Positions 36,466 to 45,210 are shown, counted from the first letter of the stretch. The stretch is DNA of 64,000 nucleotides from Clostridium aceticum (GCF_001042715.1 NZ_CP009687.1:2347418-2411417), one strand, 5' to 3'. Notes: generated by a model from the letters alone, not told the origin. Translations and numbers: made by a program.

Positions 36466-37161
36466 ATAAATTCCTCTATAATTTTCAGGTAATAATTCTG
36501 CTATTTTCTTCATTATATATTTTGTGGCAAAATCTTCATATTCTTTTTTATCTTCCTCTTTTGCTCTTTGGGGAAATTCAAATTGTTTTCCAATGTTGAT
36601 ATGAACATCTGCATAATTAAAGGTTTCTGCGCTCATGTCTCCTTCTTTATTTATAGGTAACAATTTTTCTGTCCCATATAAACCAATAGGTACAATAGGA
36701 GCACCTGTCATTTTTGCTATAAGAAAGATTCCTTTCTTTGCTTCAATCAAACTACCAGTTCTACTTCTAGTTCCTTCTGGGAAAATCAGTAAACTTTCCC
36801 CTTGCTTCACAAGATTAATAATTTTCTTAAGACCCTCTTTATCAGCAGTATTAGGTTTTATGTTTGTAGTCTTTATTACATTAACCCCTATACTTGTAAG
36901 AGCATTATTTGACAGCTTGACACCTGCTATAAAAGTTGGATTAATCTCTTTTAAAGCCTTGTCTAGAACTAATCCATCAGAATTGCTTAAATGATTACAT
37001 ATAAAAATAGTTGGTGTTTTTATTCCCTTTAAGTTTTCACTTCCCTCGATAGTTATATCGGCATATTTTTTTAGGTATTTATCAACAACTTTTTTAGATA
37101 TATATGTAACAAGTTTATCAGGCAAAATATTTATAAGTTTTGCCGTTGTAGTGGATATCAT
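36451..37161 (-). CDS. plsC: 1-acyl-glycerol-3-phosphate acyltransferase (PlsC)
   Basis: 236 residues from ATG 37161, preceded by AGGAGG. Acyltransferase motif I NHLSNSD (HX4D) near residue 72, motif III LLIFPEGTRSRTG near residue 140 and motif IV GAPIVPIGLYG near 170. It would place the second acyl chain on lysophosphatidic acid at the membrane. It may be an extra copy, as it sits among GNAT-type single genes rather than with lipid genes. Confidence 0.9.
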   Translation of the reverse strand: MISTTTAKLINILPDKLVTYISKKVVDKYLKKYADITIEGSENLKGIKTPTIFICNHLSNSDGLVLDKALKEINPTFIAGVKLSNNALTSIGVNVIKTTNIKPNTADKEGLKKIINLVKQGESLLIFPEGTRSRTGSLIEAKKGIFLIAKMTGAPIVPIGLYGTEKLLPINKEGDMSAETFNYADVHINIGKQFEFPQRAKEEDKKEYEDFATKYIMKKIAELLPENYRGIYNQVD

Positions 37162-37390
37162 TTGCTTACTCCTCCTGAATGTTTCTATACTTGGAATTAT
37201 GCATTGAAACACGTAAAATGTCTAACAGTAATTATTTCTACTAACTTAAGTTACTTCGGTTACTAACGATGTTAAAAATCCAACAAGAATTTCAAATATA
37301 GGTGACCTCCTGATAAATCACTGGAAGCCTTTCTAAATAATCACACTTTATATATAAAAAAATGTATTCATTTGAATAGCTAATATCTAA

Positions 37391-37858
37391 TCAAACAAGC
37401 TGTAACTTCATTGAAGTATATTTTGATTTTCCTTCAGTAAAGCCAAGTTTTTCATATAATCCCTTTCCATCCTGTGTAGCAGAAAGGTCAATTGAAGACA
37501 AGCCTAATTGTTTTGCTTCATCAATTATTCTATATATCACTTTTCCGGCAACCCCCATTCTGCGATACTCAGGATATGTAAGTACATTGAGCAAAGTACC
37601 TGTTTTACCTGTAATGAATGTTGGATTTGCAGGCTTTTCTGATATTACAAGAAATGCTGTTGACACTACTTTGTTTTCTATTTCAGCTAATATAGCTATA
37701 AAATCATGATTAATATGTTTTACATAATATGCTGTCAATTGTGAACGTATTGTACTCTCTTCATCTTCTGTTAAATTGCCTCTGTCAGCTAACAGGTAAT
37801 CAATTCGAAGTTTAATAAGGATGTCGATATCGTCAAAGGTTGCTTTACGAATATTCAT
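37391..37858 (-). CDS. GNAT family N-acetyltransferase
   Basis: 155 residues from ATG 37858 with GGAGGCG upstream; the longer reading to 37981 enters the palindromic spacer and is not supported. GNAT features: MNIRKATFDDIDILIKLR start, the acetyl-CoA loop YPEYRRMGVAGKVIYRI, and DLSATQDGKGLYEKLGF. Substrate unknown. The 229-base gap after it, up to the PlsC gene, includes TGTTAGACA and ACTAACTTAAGTTAC elements that may be a decayed cassette boundary. Confidence 0.85.
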   Translation of the reverse strand: MNIRKATFDDIDILIKLRIDYLLADRGNLTEDEESTIRSQLTAYYVKHINHDFIAILAEIENKVVSTAFLVISEKPANPTFITGKTGTLLNVLTYPEYRRMGVAGKVIYRIIDEAKQLGLSSIDLSATQDGKGLYEKLGFTEGKSKYTSMKLQLV

Positions 37859-37934
37859 TTTCCTACGCCTCCATAATATATAATTAATTGCAATACATTT
37901 CAATATATATGACAGTAATAAAAAATCCAAAGAT

Positions 37935-38010
37935 TTATCCACCGAAATCCTCGTGTTATCGGACGTCGAACACCCCATCATTCAGAATTCGTCATGGAGG
38001 ACGAATCCTT
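37935..38010 (-). repeat. Candidate attC-like palindrome
   Basis: Minus strand contains GATTCGTC/GACGAATTC and GTGTTCG/CGATAACAC, the second with one bulged T. It fills the space between the stop of the GNAT gene at 38009 and the next gene start. Bulged double hairpins of this sort are attC-like, but core boxes are not clean. Confidence 0.3.
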
Positions 38011-38584
38011 AAGTTTTTATTAATACAATATCATCTCCTGTTCCGTAATCTCCTTGTCCATATATATTCCAATATTCTTCAAGTAAGTATTCTTGAACTA
38101 TTTTTTGTTTGTCTGCATCTTTTATTTTTATAAATCCTGCCTTTTCATATGCTCTTACAGCACGTTCATTTCTTTTTGATGGTCTAATTATAAACCTATC
38201 TATATATAACTTTTCTTTTAAGTAATCACAAAATAACCTTATAGCCTCTGATCCAAAACCCTTTCCACAATTCTTTTCTATTGGCATCCATATATCAAGT
38301 TCAGCACTTCTACCTTTTAGATGAAATGATGAATAGCATATAGCTCCTATTTCTTCACCCTCATGCTTTATAATCCACAATTGACCCTTCTGTGGCTTTG
38401 AGCCATCAAAATAGTAATTTTCAAAATCCTCGCAATACTCATCCCAGCTCGGTATCGGATGGTCTTCAAAATTAGGTGGTCCCATATGATTTTTAGCAGT
38501 TTCTGATAAACATAACCATTCATATGCTTTTCTTTTATCTCCTGATTTTGATGGTTCTAAAGTTATTTGCCTTCCTTTAATCAT
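38009..38584 (-). CDS. GNAT family N-acetyltransferase (RimJ/RimL-like)
   Basis: 191 residues from ATG 38584, eight bases after AAGGAG; the ATG two codons earlier is too close. The protein has the RimJ-type lay-out: a central ELDIWMPIEKNCGKGFGSEAIRL acetyl-CoA loop and RNERAVRAYEKAGF. The C-terminus keeps to the last codons before the palindrome at 37935-38010. Substrate unknown; aminoglycoside-type acetyltransferase is one possibility because of the motif order, but I cannot support it further. Confidence 0.85.
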   Translation of the reverse strand: MIKGRQITLEPSKSGDKRKAYEWLCLSETAKNHMGPPNFEDHPIPSWDEYCEDFENYYFDGSKPQKGQLWIIKHEGEEIGAICYSSFHLKGRSAELDIWMPIEKNCGKGFGSEAIRLFCDYLKEKLYIDRFIIRPSKRNERAVRAYEKAGFIKIKDADKQKIVQEYLLEEYWNIYGQGDYGTGDDIVLIKT

Positions 38585-38604
38585 TTTCATTCTCCTTATT
38601 GTTT

Positions 38605-38645
38605 TTCCCCCCGCAGGACGCGAGGTAGTTTTGCGTTGGATTTAC
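38605..38645 (-). repeat. Short GC-rich spacer, weak attC candidate
   Basis: Minus strand ATCCAAC (matching RYYYAAC) followed by a GC-rich stretch CCTCGCGTCCTGCGGGG. It lies between the gene at 38673 and the GNAT gene at 38584. No matching GTT end is obvious. Confidence 0.22.
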
Positions 38646-38672
38646 GATAAACCTCTTGCCATTTCCTAATTA

Positions 38673-39149
38673 CTATATATTTTCTTCAATCAGTTGTATC
38701 AATTCTCTTGCTCTGCTAACCTTATTCATCATTAGCATTCCAAGCAAACTGCCTTTGATTTCGATTCGTATAGAATTTTCATGAGTTTTAATGGATTTTA
38801 TCTCTTCCCATTTAACAAACCTCCCCATATGATAAATTCCTTTTTCATAAACTATAATTTTCTTCCATCCTTCTATGACGATTATTAATAAATATAACTG
38901 AAAAAGAACTGCATCTCCAATGGCTGCCGACTCTAGCATCCAAAAATTAAACATAGTTCCTATCGCAAAAAGTATTGCTACTAATGTTTTCATCTTAGAT
39001 TTATGGTAAAATGCCTCTATCTTATTTCCGCCATATTTTTTCTGCTTAATATAGCTTTTTATCATCTTCTGTAATTCGCAAATGACCAAAAATATAATAA
39101 GCATATTAAAACCTAAAACCCATTTAAATAAAGAATAAATTAATCCCAT
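38673..39149 (-). CDS. Small membrane protein with PH-like C-terminus
   Basis: 158 residues. Membrane segments at about 5-25, 53-70 and 76-95, then a soluble tail from residue 105 (YEKGIYHMGRFVKWEEIKS) of the type seen in bacterial PH-like DUF proteins. Function unknown. AAAAGGAA precedes the ATG. On its upstream side is a spacer with GCTTAAC, which matches the RYYYAAC core of integron sites. Confidence 0.65.
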   Translation of the reverse strand: MGLIYSLFKWVLGFNMLIIFLVICELQKMIKSYIKQKKYGGNKIEAFYHKSKMKTLVAILFAIGTMFNFWMLESAAIGDAVLFQLYLLIIVIEGWKKIIVYEKGIYHMGRFVKWEEIKSIKTHENSIRIEIKGSLLGMLMMNKVSRARELIQLIEENI

Positions 39150-39256
39150 TTCCTTTTCCCCTTTGCTAATGCCACTTTAGCTTCAAACTTTTTCCTTTCG
39201 TTAAGCTTACTGTTTTTTTATATTTCATAAAAAAATACTATACAAGATAATTGATC

Positions 39257-39359
39257 TCACTTTCTAGCGCTTTTCTTATTTGTTATCACATATGCACCAA
39301 TAATTGCTCCAAGTGAAATATCCCTAATTACAACAACAACTTTTTCTTAGGATTGCCAT
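39257..39359 (-). pseudogene. Tiny frameshifted gene in its own cassette
   Basis: ATG at 39359 begins MAILRKK and then stops. Skipping one base in the AAAAA run gives VVVVIRDISLGAIIGAYVI, ending NKKSARK, a small one-pass membrane peptide with stop at 39257. The length of 103 bases fits a one-base insertion. The ATG starts six bases after the GTT core of the adjoining attC-like site, and GAGGCG in that site could serve as ribosome site, as in true cassettes. Confidence 0.45.
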
Positions 39360-39445
39360 ATAAACGCCTCGCATTGCCGAAGTCTTTGAGCTAACCCCCA
39401 AAAGAATACTACTTGACAGTGCTTCACTTCCAGTGAGAAGGTGTA
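39359..39445 (-). repeat. Candidate attC-like site
   Basis: The minus strand begins near the GNAT stop with ACACCTTCTCACTGG and ends GGTTAGCTCAAAG...GAGGCGTTTATA. The outer arms AACGCCT and AGAAGGTGT pair imperfectly, and GTT stands at the boundary with the tiny gene. The right-hand AAC core is degenerate. Confidence 0.42.
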
Positions 39446-39446
39446 A

Positions 39447-40001
39447 TCAAACATTACTACTTTGTTCCCACTCTTTTGCTAAAATTCCATAAACAATATG
39501 ATTAACATAATGGTCATACAACCACTCTGCCTCCTTAATCATCCCTTCTTTTGTAAAACCTAGTCTTTCTGGAATAGCTCTACTTTTATGATTGTACTCT
39601 GCACATCTAATTTCTACTCTGTTCAAGTTTATATTAATAAATGCATAGTCAATAATAGCTTTACATGCTTTCGTCATAATACCTTTCCCCACATGTTTTT
39701 CACTAAGCCAATATCCTATGCTTGTGTATTTATTCATCCAATCAATATTATGATAGCCTATAATTCCTGTAATTTCGCCTTTATACCATATCCCTGCTTG
39801 AAAACCATTATTTGATGCAAATTGATTCATTGTAGATTCAATAAATGACTTCGTATCTTCACATGTTTTTGAACTATCTACCCATGGAAGCCATTTCCTC
39901 AAATAAGCTCTATTACAATCAATCAGTTTGTACAACTCTTCCGCATCTCCATTTTGAAGCAACCTAAGTTCTATATCATTCTCAACGACATATTTAAACA
40001 C
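39447..40001 (-). CDS. RimJ/RimL-type ribosomal/other protein N-acetyltransferase (GNAT)
   Basis: 184 residues, GTG start at 40001 following AGAGGTG. Resembles YdaF-type proteins: ELRLLQNGDAEELYKLI at the N-terminus, RAYLRKWLPWVD, the acetyl-CoA loop LSEKHVGKGIMTKA, and VEIRCAEYNHKSRAIPERLGF, which is characteristic of RimJ/RimL relatives. Target may be a ribosomal protein N-terminus or a small amine. It stands alone between two attC-like palindromes. Confidence 0.86.
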   Translation of the reverse strand: MFKYVVENDIELRLLQNGDAEELYKLIDCNRAYLRKWLPWVDSSKTCEDTKSFIESTMNQFASNNGFQAGIWYKGEITGIIGYHNIDWMNKYTSIGYWLSEKHVGKGIMTKACKAIIDYAFININLNRVEIRCAEYNHKSRAIPERLGFTKEGMIKEAEWLYDHYVNHIVYGILAKEWEQSSNV

Positions 40002-40090
40002 TTTTTCACCTCTCAAACCATCAAACGACTCAAAATTAAGACTTTTAATCTTAACTCCAATATTGAACTTTCTTCTATCGATCCTGGCAC

Positions 40091-40191
40091 TTTCAACACC
40101 TTTGAACTAAAACCTAAAGGAATGCCACCTTGATGGTGCTGAACCTGCCCTTGCCACGTGCCAGCACCTTTATGCAAATGCATTGTTACAA
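40091..40191 (-). repeat. attC-like site (well formed)
   Basis: Minus strand 5' end TGTAACAATGCATTTGCATA, then AAAGGTGCTGGC; centre; then CAGCACC, CCTTTAGG and AGTTCAAAGGTGTTGAAA at the 3' end. GGTGCTG pairs with CAGCACC, AAAGG with CCTTT and AAC with GTT, giving the folded shape of an attC bottom strand. It shares both ends with 41883-41992 and 43950-44084. It follows the stop of the TfoX-domain gene and precedes the GNAT start. Confidence 0.55.
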
Positions 40192-40239
40192 CATTTACCA
40201 CGTCACAGCTCCAATATCTTTTTTTCCTAAACCCTAAAA

Positions 40240-40494
40240 TCATTTAAAGGCATTATAAAATTCTTTTAACTCCTCTTTTGCTTCTTCTGAAAGATTATGC
40301 CATCGAATTCCCTGAATTGCACCTTCTAAAGCATATAACCTATTTATACAAGCAGAGTCGTCAATACTTTTTATACTCAACCAAGCTTGTTTACTTCCAA
40401 TTTCAATTAATTGTTTATAGGTTTCTATTCCAACTTTATTTAATTGTTGTTCCACTATTTTACCAATATTAGGAAGTGTAGATAATTCACCCAT
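40240..40494 (-). CDS. TfoX C-terminal domain protein
   Basis: 84 residues. GELSTLPNIGKIVEQQLNKVGI is the helix-hairpin-helix type start of TfoX/Sxy C-terminal domains, and the rest (CINRLYALEGAIQGIRWHNL) fits. It is a stand-alone domain without the N-terminal TfoX part, a form common in mobile cassettes and small chromosomal genes. Its link to competence is not established for this form. The stop lies about 50 bases before the attC-like site. Confidence 0.8.
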   Translation of the reverse strand: MGELSTLPNIGKIVEQQLNKVGIETYKQLIEIGSKQAWLSIKSIDDSACINRLYALEGAIQGIRWHNLSEEAKEELKEFYNAFK

Positions 40495-40696
40495 ACCATT
40501 ATCCCTCCATTCAAATACATAGTAGATATAATATTAAAATTGAAGCTGACGCAGGTAACATCTTCCAAAACAGTTCGATACAAAACATTGGTTTAAATCC
40601 TTTGCATCTTAAATCAAATGTGCTTTAAAAAAGTCTTACGTATCTTTATACTGACTTAATTAATACATCTTAATTTTCTTTATTCCTAAAATCATT

Positions 40697-41818
40697 CTAT
40701 AATTCTAAGGTATGTAATGATGCAACACTATCCCCTTTTTTTATATAGGAATCTATTTTTTCTTCCCCGTTAATTTTCAAGTTGCTAAATTTAATAGGAA
40801 TTCCTCTACCTAAATAAAAGTTAGGATGATCTTGAAAGTGAAAGTGAAGATGTGGTTCGGTTGAATGTCCTGAATTGCCACATTTACCTATTATTTGTCC
40901 CCTTTTAACAAAGTCCCCTTCCTTTACTTCAAAACTACTAGGTATAAAGTGAGCCATAAAACAGTACTCTTTGTTTTCATGTTCTATTATTACAAAGTTT
41001 CCTCTAAAATCTCTGGCCAAAAAGTCTAGTGTCATAGTGCCCGGACGTGGATAGTCTCTAATACCATCTCTAACTTTTATTACTTTTCCATCTCCAGGGG
41101 ATAAAATATTTTTACCATAGCAATAATAATCTTTAAGATTATCTCCATTATTTATATGTCGTTTATTTTCCCAGTCAGCTATAACAAAATCATATGCATA
41201 TCGTTGATTTATGACATCCCATGAATGAGAATCTTTTTTTTCAATGCCGCCGCTAACAATTATCCATTCTCCTGTAAACGGCAATGTATATTTACCCTTT
41301 TGCTGAAAATCTTTACGTTCTGATAAACGTATCATACCTATCACCTGGTAAAGCATTTGAAAAAGCTGAAATGGATTAAATAAAGACAATATAGATGAGC
41401 TAGAATATTTAATAATGGTTTTAATCTTACCTGCCCTTTCAGCAGGTCCTGGTAGTAAAAAAGAATCTTTCTTACTGTTTACGTCTTGAGTATTCTCAAA
41501 GGAATTGCTTATTAAAATCATAAAAACCCCTATTAAAATTGCTATTGCTAACAAAAAGAAATATTTAGGTAAGAATAGCCCTAAAATATATAGGACTATT
41601 CCTATTAGCCCCAACAATTTAAACAATATACTAGCATTTTTCGCCCATGGAAGAGTTAGCGAAGCAAAGATAAATCCTGTTATAAGCAGTATCCTTGTTA
41701 TGTTTACTAGATCTTGTGGTGGATTAATTGTTCTCTCTATTACTATCAGCACTATTTGAAGTATAGCTGATGCTTCAGCTATGTTTTTTAAAATTGAAAA
41801 GATAGATTCTCTATTCAT
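40697..41818 (-). CDS. Membrane-anchored M23 family metallopeptidase
   Basis: 373 residues. Four membrane segments in the first 105 residues, a linker, then a LytM/M23 domain from about residue 235: YAYDF, an LSPGDGKVIKVRDG start strand, FVIIEHENKEYCFMAHF, KRGQIIGKCGNSGHSTEPHLHFHF. The catalytic HxH is in HLHFH. Such enzymes cut peptidoglycan cross-bridges or act as scaffolds. AAAGGAAAT precedes the ATG. It is the longest member of the cassette-like run. Confidence 0.85.
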   Translation of the reverse strand: MNRESIFSILKNIAEASAILQIVLIVIERTINPPQDLVNITRILLITGFIFASLTLPWAKNASILFKLLGLIGIVLYILGLFLPKYFFLLAIAILIGVFMILISNSFENTQDVNSKKDSFLLPGPAERAGKIKTIIKYSSSSILSLFNPFQLFQMLYQVIGMIRLSERKDFQQKGKYTLPFTGEWIIVSGGIEKKDSHSWDVINQRYAYDFVIADWENKRHINNGDNLKDYYCYGKNILSPGDGKVIKVRDGIRDYPRPGTMTLDFLARDFRGNFVIIEHENKEYCFMAHFIPSSFEVKEGDFVKRGQIIGKCGNSGHSTEPHLHFHFQDHPNFYLGRGIPIKFSNLKINGEEKIDSYIKKGDSVASLHTLEL

Positions 41819-41882
41819 ATAAGTAATTTCCTTTCTGTTATCCTATGTACTAATTTTTTAGAGATGTCACATAAGATGGCTT

Positions 41883-41992
41883 TTGCAACGCCTTCGAACT
41901 GGACTCCAAAGAAATACTTCTTGAAGGAGCTTGTCTCCCAGCGAAAAGGTTTGGGTGGAAGCGTAGCAAGAGCTACCAATGCATTGTTAGAT
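41883..41992 (-). repeat. attC-like site (best core match)
   Basis: Minus strand opens GCATCTAACAATGCATTGG: ATCTAAC is an exact RYYYAAC core, as in classical attC sites that begin TCTAACAATTC. It closes CCAGTTCGAAGGCGTTGCAA, matching the left-hand GTT core layout. The outer arms pair around extra-helical bases. Length about 110 bases. It lies between the GNAT gene at 42113 and the M23 gene start at 41818. Confidence 0.6.
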
Positions 41993-42112
41993 GCTGTCCC
42001 ATGACCCACAAAGCCAGAGCCACACAGACGTAAGACCTTAAACCCTACTCAAGTCTATATACTTATCGAAGACAAAGCTACATTACTTTATATGCGGACT
42101 ATGCTAATATCT

Positions 42113-42862
42113 TCATCTATCAAGCATTTTCTTTAAATAACCTTCATTGAGCAAATGTACTGTTTCAAACTTACCTCTATAAAAAACAGCCCAGTTATTA
42201 AACACACAGGGAAGTTCTTTCGCTTTTTCTAATGTATCAACTTTTATTAGTTTAACGGTAACATCATTTGCATTGCAAAAGGTTTCAATTTGTTCTATAC
42301 AGTTTGGAATATATGGGCATTGCAAACCATAATAAATAGTTAGCTCTTCACTATCTATGTTTTGCTTTTTTGCATTGGTTGCAAACCCCGGCTTTGAGCC
42401 ATCAAAAGATAATGCCATAAGTTCATACTCACCATCAATCATATCCACCGTTTCAAACCCAAATTTCTGCATAAACTTTTTGTCTGAAAGAAAAGGTTTT
42501 TTCTTTTTTGAGCTGATTATGCAAACACCTGCCTTATCTTGTTTCCTTGCATCTGTTATACAATAATCCAGTAATTTTTTGCCATACCCTTTTCCTTTAA
42601 AACTCCCTGAAACCCAAAGACAGTAAATATAAATATAATTATCGCCAACAACTGGCACCCATGCTTTCTCAAGTGATGTATATTCAATAAAAACCTTACC
42701 TTTTTCATTTAGTTTTCTAAATACATGACCATCTGCGACCCTGTCGGTAAGCCATGTTCTTTTAACAGCAACACCATGTTGATGTTTTTTATCGGCAATA
42801 GCACAACACAGGTGTTCACTTGTAATATTGTCTGTGGTTAAATTTATAAATTCATTGCTCAT
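42113..42862 (-). CDS. GNAT acetyltransferase with YoaP-like C-terminal domain
   Basis: 249 residues from ATG 42862, preceded by AAGGAGG. N-terminal GNAT with acetyl-CoA loop VSGSFKGKGYGKKLLDY near residue 90; then from about residue 165 a thioredoxin-like YoaP domain beginning ELTIYYGLQCPYIPNC. YoaP of Bacillus subtilis has this two-domain form. Substrate unknown; the Cys pair in the second domain suggests thiol or metal handling. Longer reading from 42883 lacks a ribosome site. Confidence 0.87.
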   Translation of the reverse strand: MSNEFINLTTDNITSEHLCCAIADKKHQHGVAVKRTWLTDRVADGHVFRKLNEKGKVFIEYTSLEKAWVPVVGDNYIYIYCLWVSGSFKGKGYGKKLLDYCITDARKQDKAGVCIISSKKKKPFLSDKKFMQKFGFETVDMIDGEYELMALSFDGSKPGFATNAKKQNIDSEELTIYYGLQCPYIPNCIEQIETFCNANDVTVKLIKVDTLEKAKELPCVFNNWAVFYRGKFETVHLLNEGYLKKMLDR

Positions 42863-43211
42863 CGTTAAAACCTCCTTATCCAAAAATACATTAATATCTC
42901 TAAATTCATTACTTAACTTAAATCAAACTCCATTTGTCAAATGTAACGTCTAACTTTACTCATATATTTTATATACTCTTCTCCGAATTTCCTAATACAC
43001 CATCTTTCTTCTGAAAGAATAATCCAGTGCACTGATATTTGAAAACTTATTAATAACGCAAGAGTAATGGAGCAAAAAAGCTTGCACGTTTAAGTGCTTC
43101 TTTGTTTATCACTTTTAAAAGCCCATATCTAATAAGTATAATTGGTATCACTGTCAAAACAGCATTCATTTTATCCCACTTTCTCGATCTTTTATTTAGA
43201 ACTTAAGTTTT
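42863..43211. other. Spacer without supported gene
   Basis: AT-rich sequence between GNAT-YoaP gene and the GC-rich palindrome at 43212. It may contain a decayed gene on the minus strand (fragment near 42995-43180), but no frame is convincing. Confidence 0.3.
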
Positions 43212-43275
43212 TTCCTCGGCGACAGGACGGCGCGACCTTTGCACGATACGTCATAGAACGTCTCCGTGTTCAAGC
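43212..43275 (-). repeat. Candidate attC-like palindrome
   Basis: Minus strand GAACACGGAGACG at one end and CGTCCTGTC at the other pair imperfectly around ACGTATCGTGCAAAGG. GC-rich against an AT-rich background. It follows the lipoprotein gene stop at 43283 directly. Confidence 0.32.
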
Positions 43276-43282
43276 TACCCGA

Positions 43283-43906
43283 TTAATACAAATTATGTTC
43301 ATCCGTATATAAAACTTGATAAGAAGAATCTATTGCTTCATATTCAATACTATTAAATTCATCAATAGCACCTTGATATATCACCATCCAAATACCATTC
43401 TCCACGTCTGTTTCAATACTTGGGAAACCTATAAAGTTAACTCTAATTCGTTGAATGTTAATATCATTAACAATCCCATAAAAAGCCCATAACGGTACCT
43501 TCCGTTCATTCACATCAGCATCATTAACCATAGCCCTATTTGCTATAAAAGGGGACTCATTATTTGTTGCGAGGTCTGATGTAACATTTGCACTACGCCA
43601 AATACCATTACCCATATTCAAGCTGCATCTTACTCTAAGTCGATTTGGCGCAACTCTCCAAAGTAATACTTTGCCACCATGAAATTCAATTTCCCCAACA
43701 TTCCCACCATAAAAGTCTTTATTAATCAAAACATCTTTCGCTTCTAAGTTTTGTGCTTTTGCAGCACTCTCTAAATCAGATATCTTTTCTTCAGCCTTAA
43801 TAGGTAACCTATCTTCCATCTTTACTTCAACATTATTAATAGATTTTGAACATCCAGGAATTATCATAATGATTAGAGCAAATACTATCATAGGTACTTT
43901 TCTCAT
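43283..43906 (-). CDS. Lipoprotein, unknown function
   Basis: 207 residues from ATG 43906; upstream codons run into the palindromic spacer. Signal peptide with lipobox IIPGC (Cys near residue 19). The mature part contains NKDFYGGNVGEIEFHGG and a C-terminal IEYEAIDSSYQVLYTD; no domain recognised. AGGAGGG lies 12 bases before the ATG, a little far. Probably surface-anchored. It lies between two palindromic spacers. Confidence 0.7.
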   Translation of the reverse strand: MRKVPMIVFALIIMIIPGCSKSINNVEVKMEDRLPIKAEEKISDLESAAKAQNLEAKDVLINKDFYGGNVGEIEFHGGKVLLWRVAPNRLRVRCSLNMGNGIWRSANVTSDLATNNESPFIANRAMVNDADVNERKVPLWAFYGIVNDINIQRIRVNFIGFPSIETDVENGIWMVIYQGAIDEFNSIEYEAIDSSYQVLYTDEHNLY

Positions 43907-43949
43907 GATGAGCTGATCCCTCCTAGTTATTTTTTTGTATTTAATACAG

Positions 43950-44084
43950 CCTAATGTCTGGCATTTGAGGTGCCTTTGAACTTGACCTAAAGGGGAGGTG
44001 CTTGCACCCAGTGAGAAAGTATGGTGCGCTGATCTTTCCCTCAATACATGCTGGCAGCACCTTTATGCAAATGTATTGTTCTCG
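43950..44084 (-). repeat. attC-like site (core partly mutated)
   Basis: Minus strand begins GAGAACAATACATTTGCATA, then AAGGTGCTG, and ends with CCTTTAGG, AAGTTCAAAGGC and ACATTAGGC. Both ends are homologous to 40091-40191; the terminal GTT appears to have become ATT (ATTAGGC for GTTAGGC). It lies between a GNAT gene and the lipoprotein gene start. Confidence 0.5.
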
Positions 44085-44392
44085 GATATCATACGCCCTT
44101 GACTCAGAGGGTGACAGGACGTCGCATCCTTAAACTTTTCATTTGGCAACAAAGAACAACATATTCATATTGTGTAGTATGTCGATTAAATTGTATATTC
44201 AAATTTTTCTTCAATGCTAATAACTTTCCCGTTTTGGACTTCAATAAAATGAGGTTGCGAAGTCGTGGAAACAGGAAACCATCCACCTCTGTAGGTGGTG
44301 GTAGTTCACGAATCATGTACCCTAACTTCAAATACGAATTATGCATATCTCAAAGATAAATTGGAATTTATCCCTATGCCATTAAAGGAAAC
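44085..44392. other. Spacer with possible relic ORF
   Basis: A minus-strand frame of 80 codons (44104-44346) has no ribosome site and no recognisable family. It begins beside a hairpin ACCACCTACAGAGGTGG at about 44284-44303, similar in style to IS605-type ends. Its end contains a GC-rich GACGTCCTGTCACCC segment resembling 43212-43275. Probably a decayed cassette or insertion remnant. Confidence 0.3.
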
Positions 44393-45037
44393 TCACTGTA
44401 TAATAGAATGGCTGTGAATATAAAATTCTTCTTGGCTTGGTCGGTATTTTTTCTCCAAGCCTTCCAAACCCTCGTCAAAGCGCTCAGCTTCTTTTTCGTC
44501 TATCTCAAGTACAGGACTTTGATAGTAAACCCATTTCCTTCCGTTCAAGACATCGGGTTTGAGTTCTTTCACCATCATTGCCGCCGGATATGTCCCATTT
44601 TCAAGACAGACATTGTACTTCTTACAGCTCTTAAAACCATGGTTTACATAGTTGCCAGGGTTTCCAAATATTACAATCACATCATACCCAAGTGCCACCG
44701 CCTGTTCAAAGGAATGCTCCATTAGCTTTTTTCCATACCCCTTTCTCTGATATTCCGGTAAAATGCAAACTGGACCGAAAGTAAGGATGTCTTTTTCTTT
44801 CCCAGATTCATCAATTAGTTTTGCTCTAGTATACATGATATTCCCGATGATTTGATTATCAACTTCAATCACAAAATCCAGCTCCGGCAGAAAATCTTTG
44901 TGGCATCGCATAACATGAACCAAGTAATGTTCAACGCACCCCGGGATGTATAGATTCCAAAAAGCTTTCCTTGTGATTTCTTCCACTTTCTTATAATCTG
45001 TTTCTTCTTCACTTCTAATCTTAATCATTTTGTTCAT
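44393..45037 (-). CDS. GNAT family N-acetyltransferase
   Basis: 214 residues. IRSEEETDYKKVEEITRKAF is the typical start of predicted N-acetyltransferases of the YhbS type; the acetyl-CoA loop is LPEYQRKGYGKKLMEHS near residue 97, followed by VIVIFGNPGNYVNHGFKSC. CGGAGGG precedes the ATG. Substrate unknown. Sixth GNAT gene of the run. Its upstream side holds an IS200 relic rather than a clear palindrome. Confidence 0.86.
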   Translation of the reverse strand: MNKMIKIRSEEETDYKKVEEITRKAFWNLYIPGCVEHYLVHVMRCHKDFLPELDFVIEVDNQIIGNIMYTRAKLIDESGKEKDILTFGPVCILPEYQRKGYGKKLMEHSFEQAVALGYDVIVIFGNPGNYVNHGFKSCKKYNVCLENGTYPAAMMVKELKPDVLNGRKWVYYQSPVLEIDEKEAERFDEGLEGLEKKYRPSQEEFYIHSHSIIQ

Positions 45038-45210
45038 TTACAAACCCTCCGATAATTTACTTAAGACTAATTTTTTGTTCCTTTTCACGCTAAGTCCATT
45101 GAATGTAATGAAAAATGCTTTTTTCCCACACCAAAAGCTATATAATTTCTGTCCTTATCACTGCCAAGCTTATAGGTAGGTATTTGATAAGATATTACTT
45201 CTTTCTAATT

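Noticed and set aside
37391-37981. Longer N-terminus for the GNAT protein at 37391
   Set aside because: The extra 41 codons come from the palindromic spacer and lack a ribosome site; GGAGGCG marks ATG 37858.
40013-40243. Minus-strand frame of 76 codons between the TfoX-domain and GNAT genes
   Set aside because: Covers the palindromic site at 40091-40191 and lacks a ribosome site or a recognisable family.
41815-42009. Minus-strand frame of 64 codons before the M23 gene
   Set aside because: It reads through the attC-like palindrome, has no ribosome site and overlaps the M23 start.
36213-44084. CRISPR array
   Set aside because: The repeats are long imperfect palindromes spaced by whole genes, not short repeats with uniform spacers. 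No cas genes.
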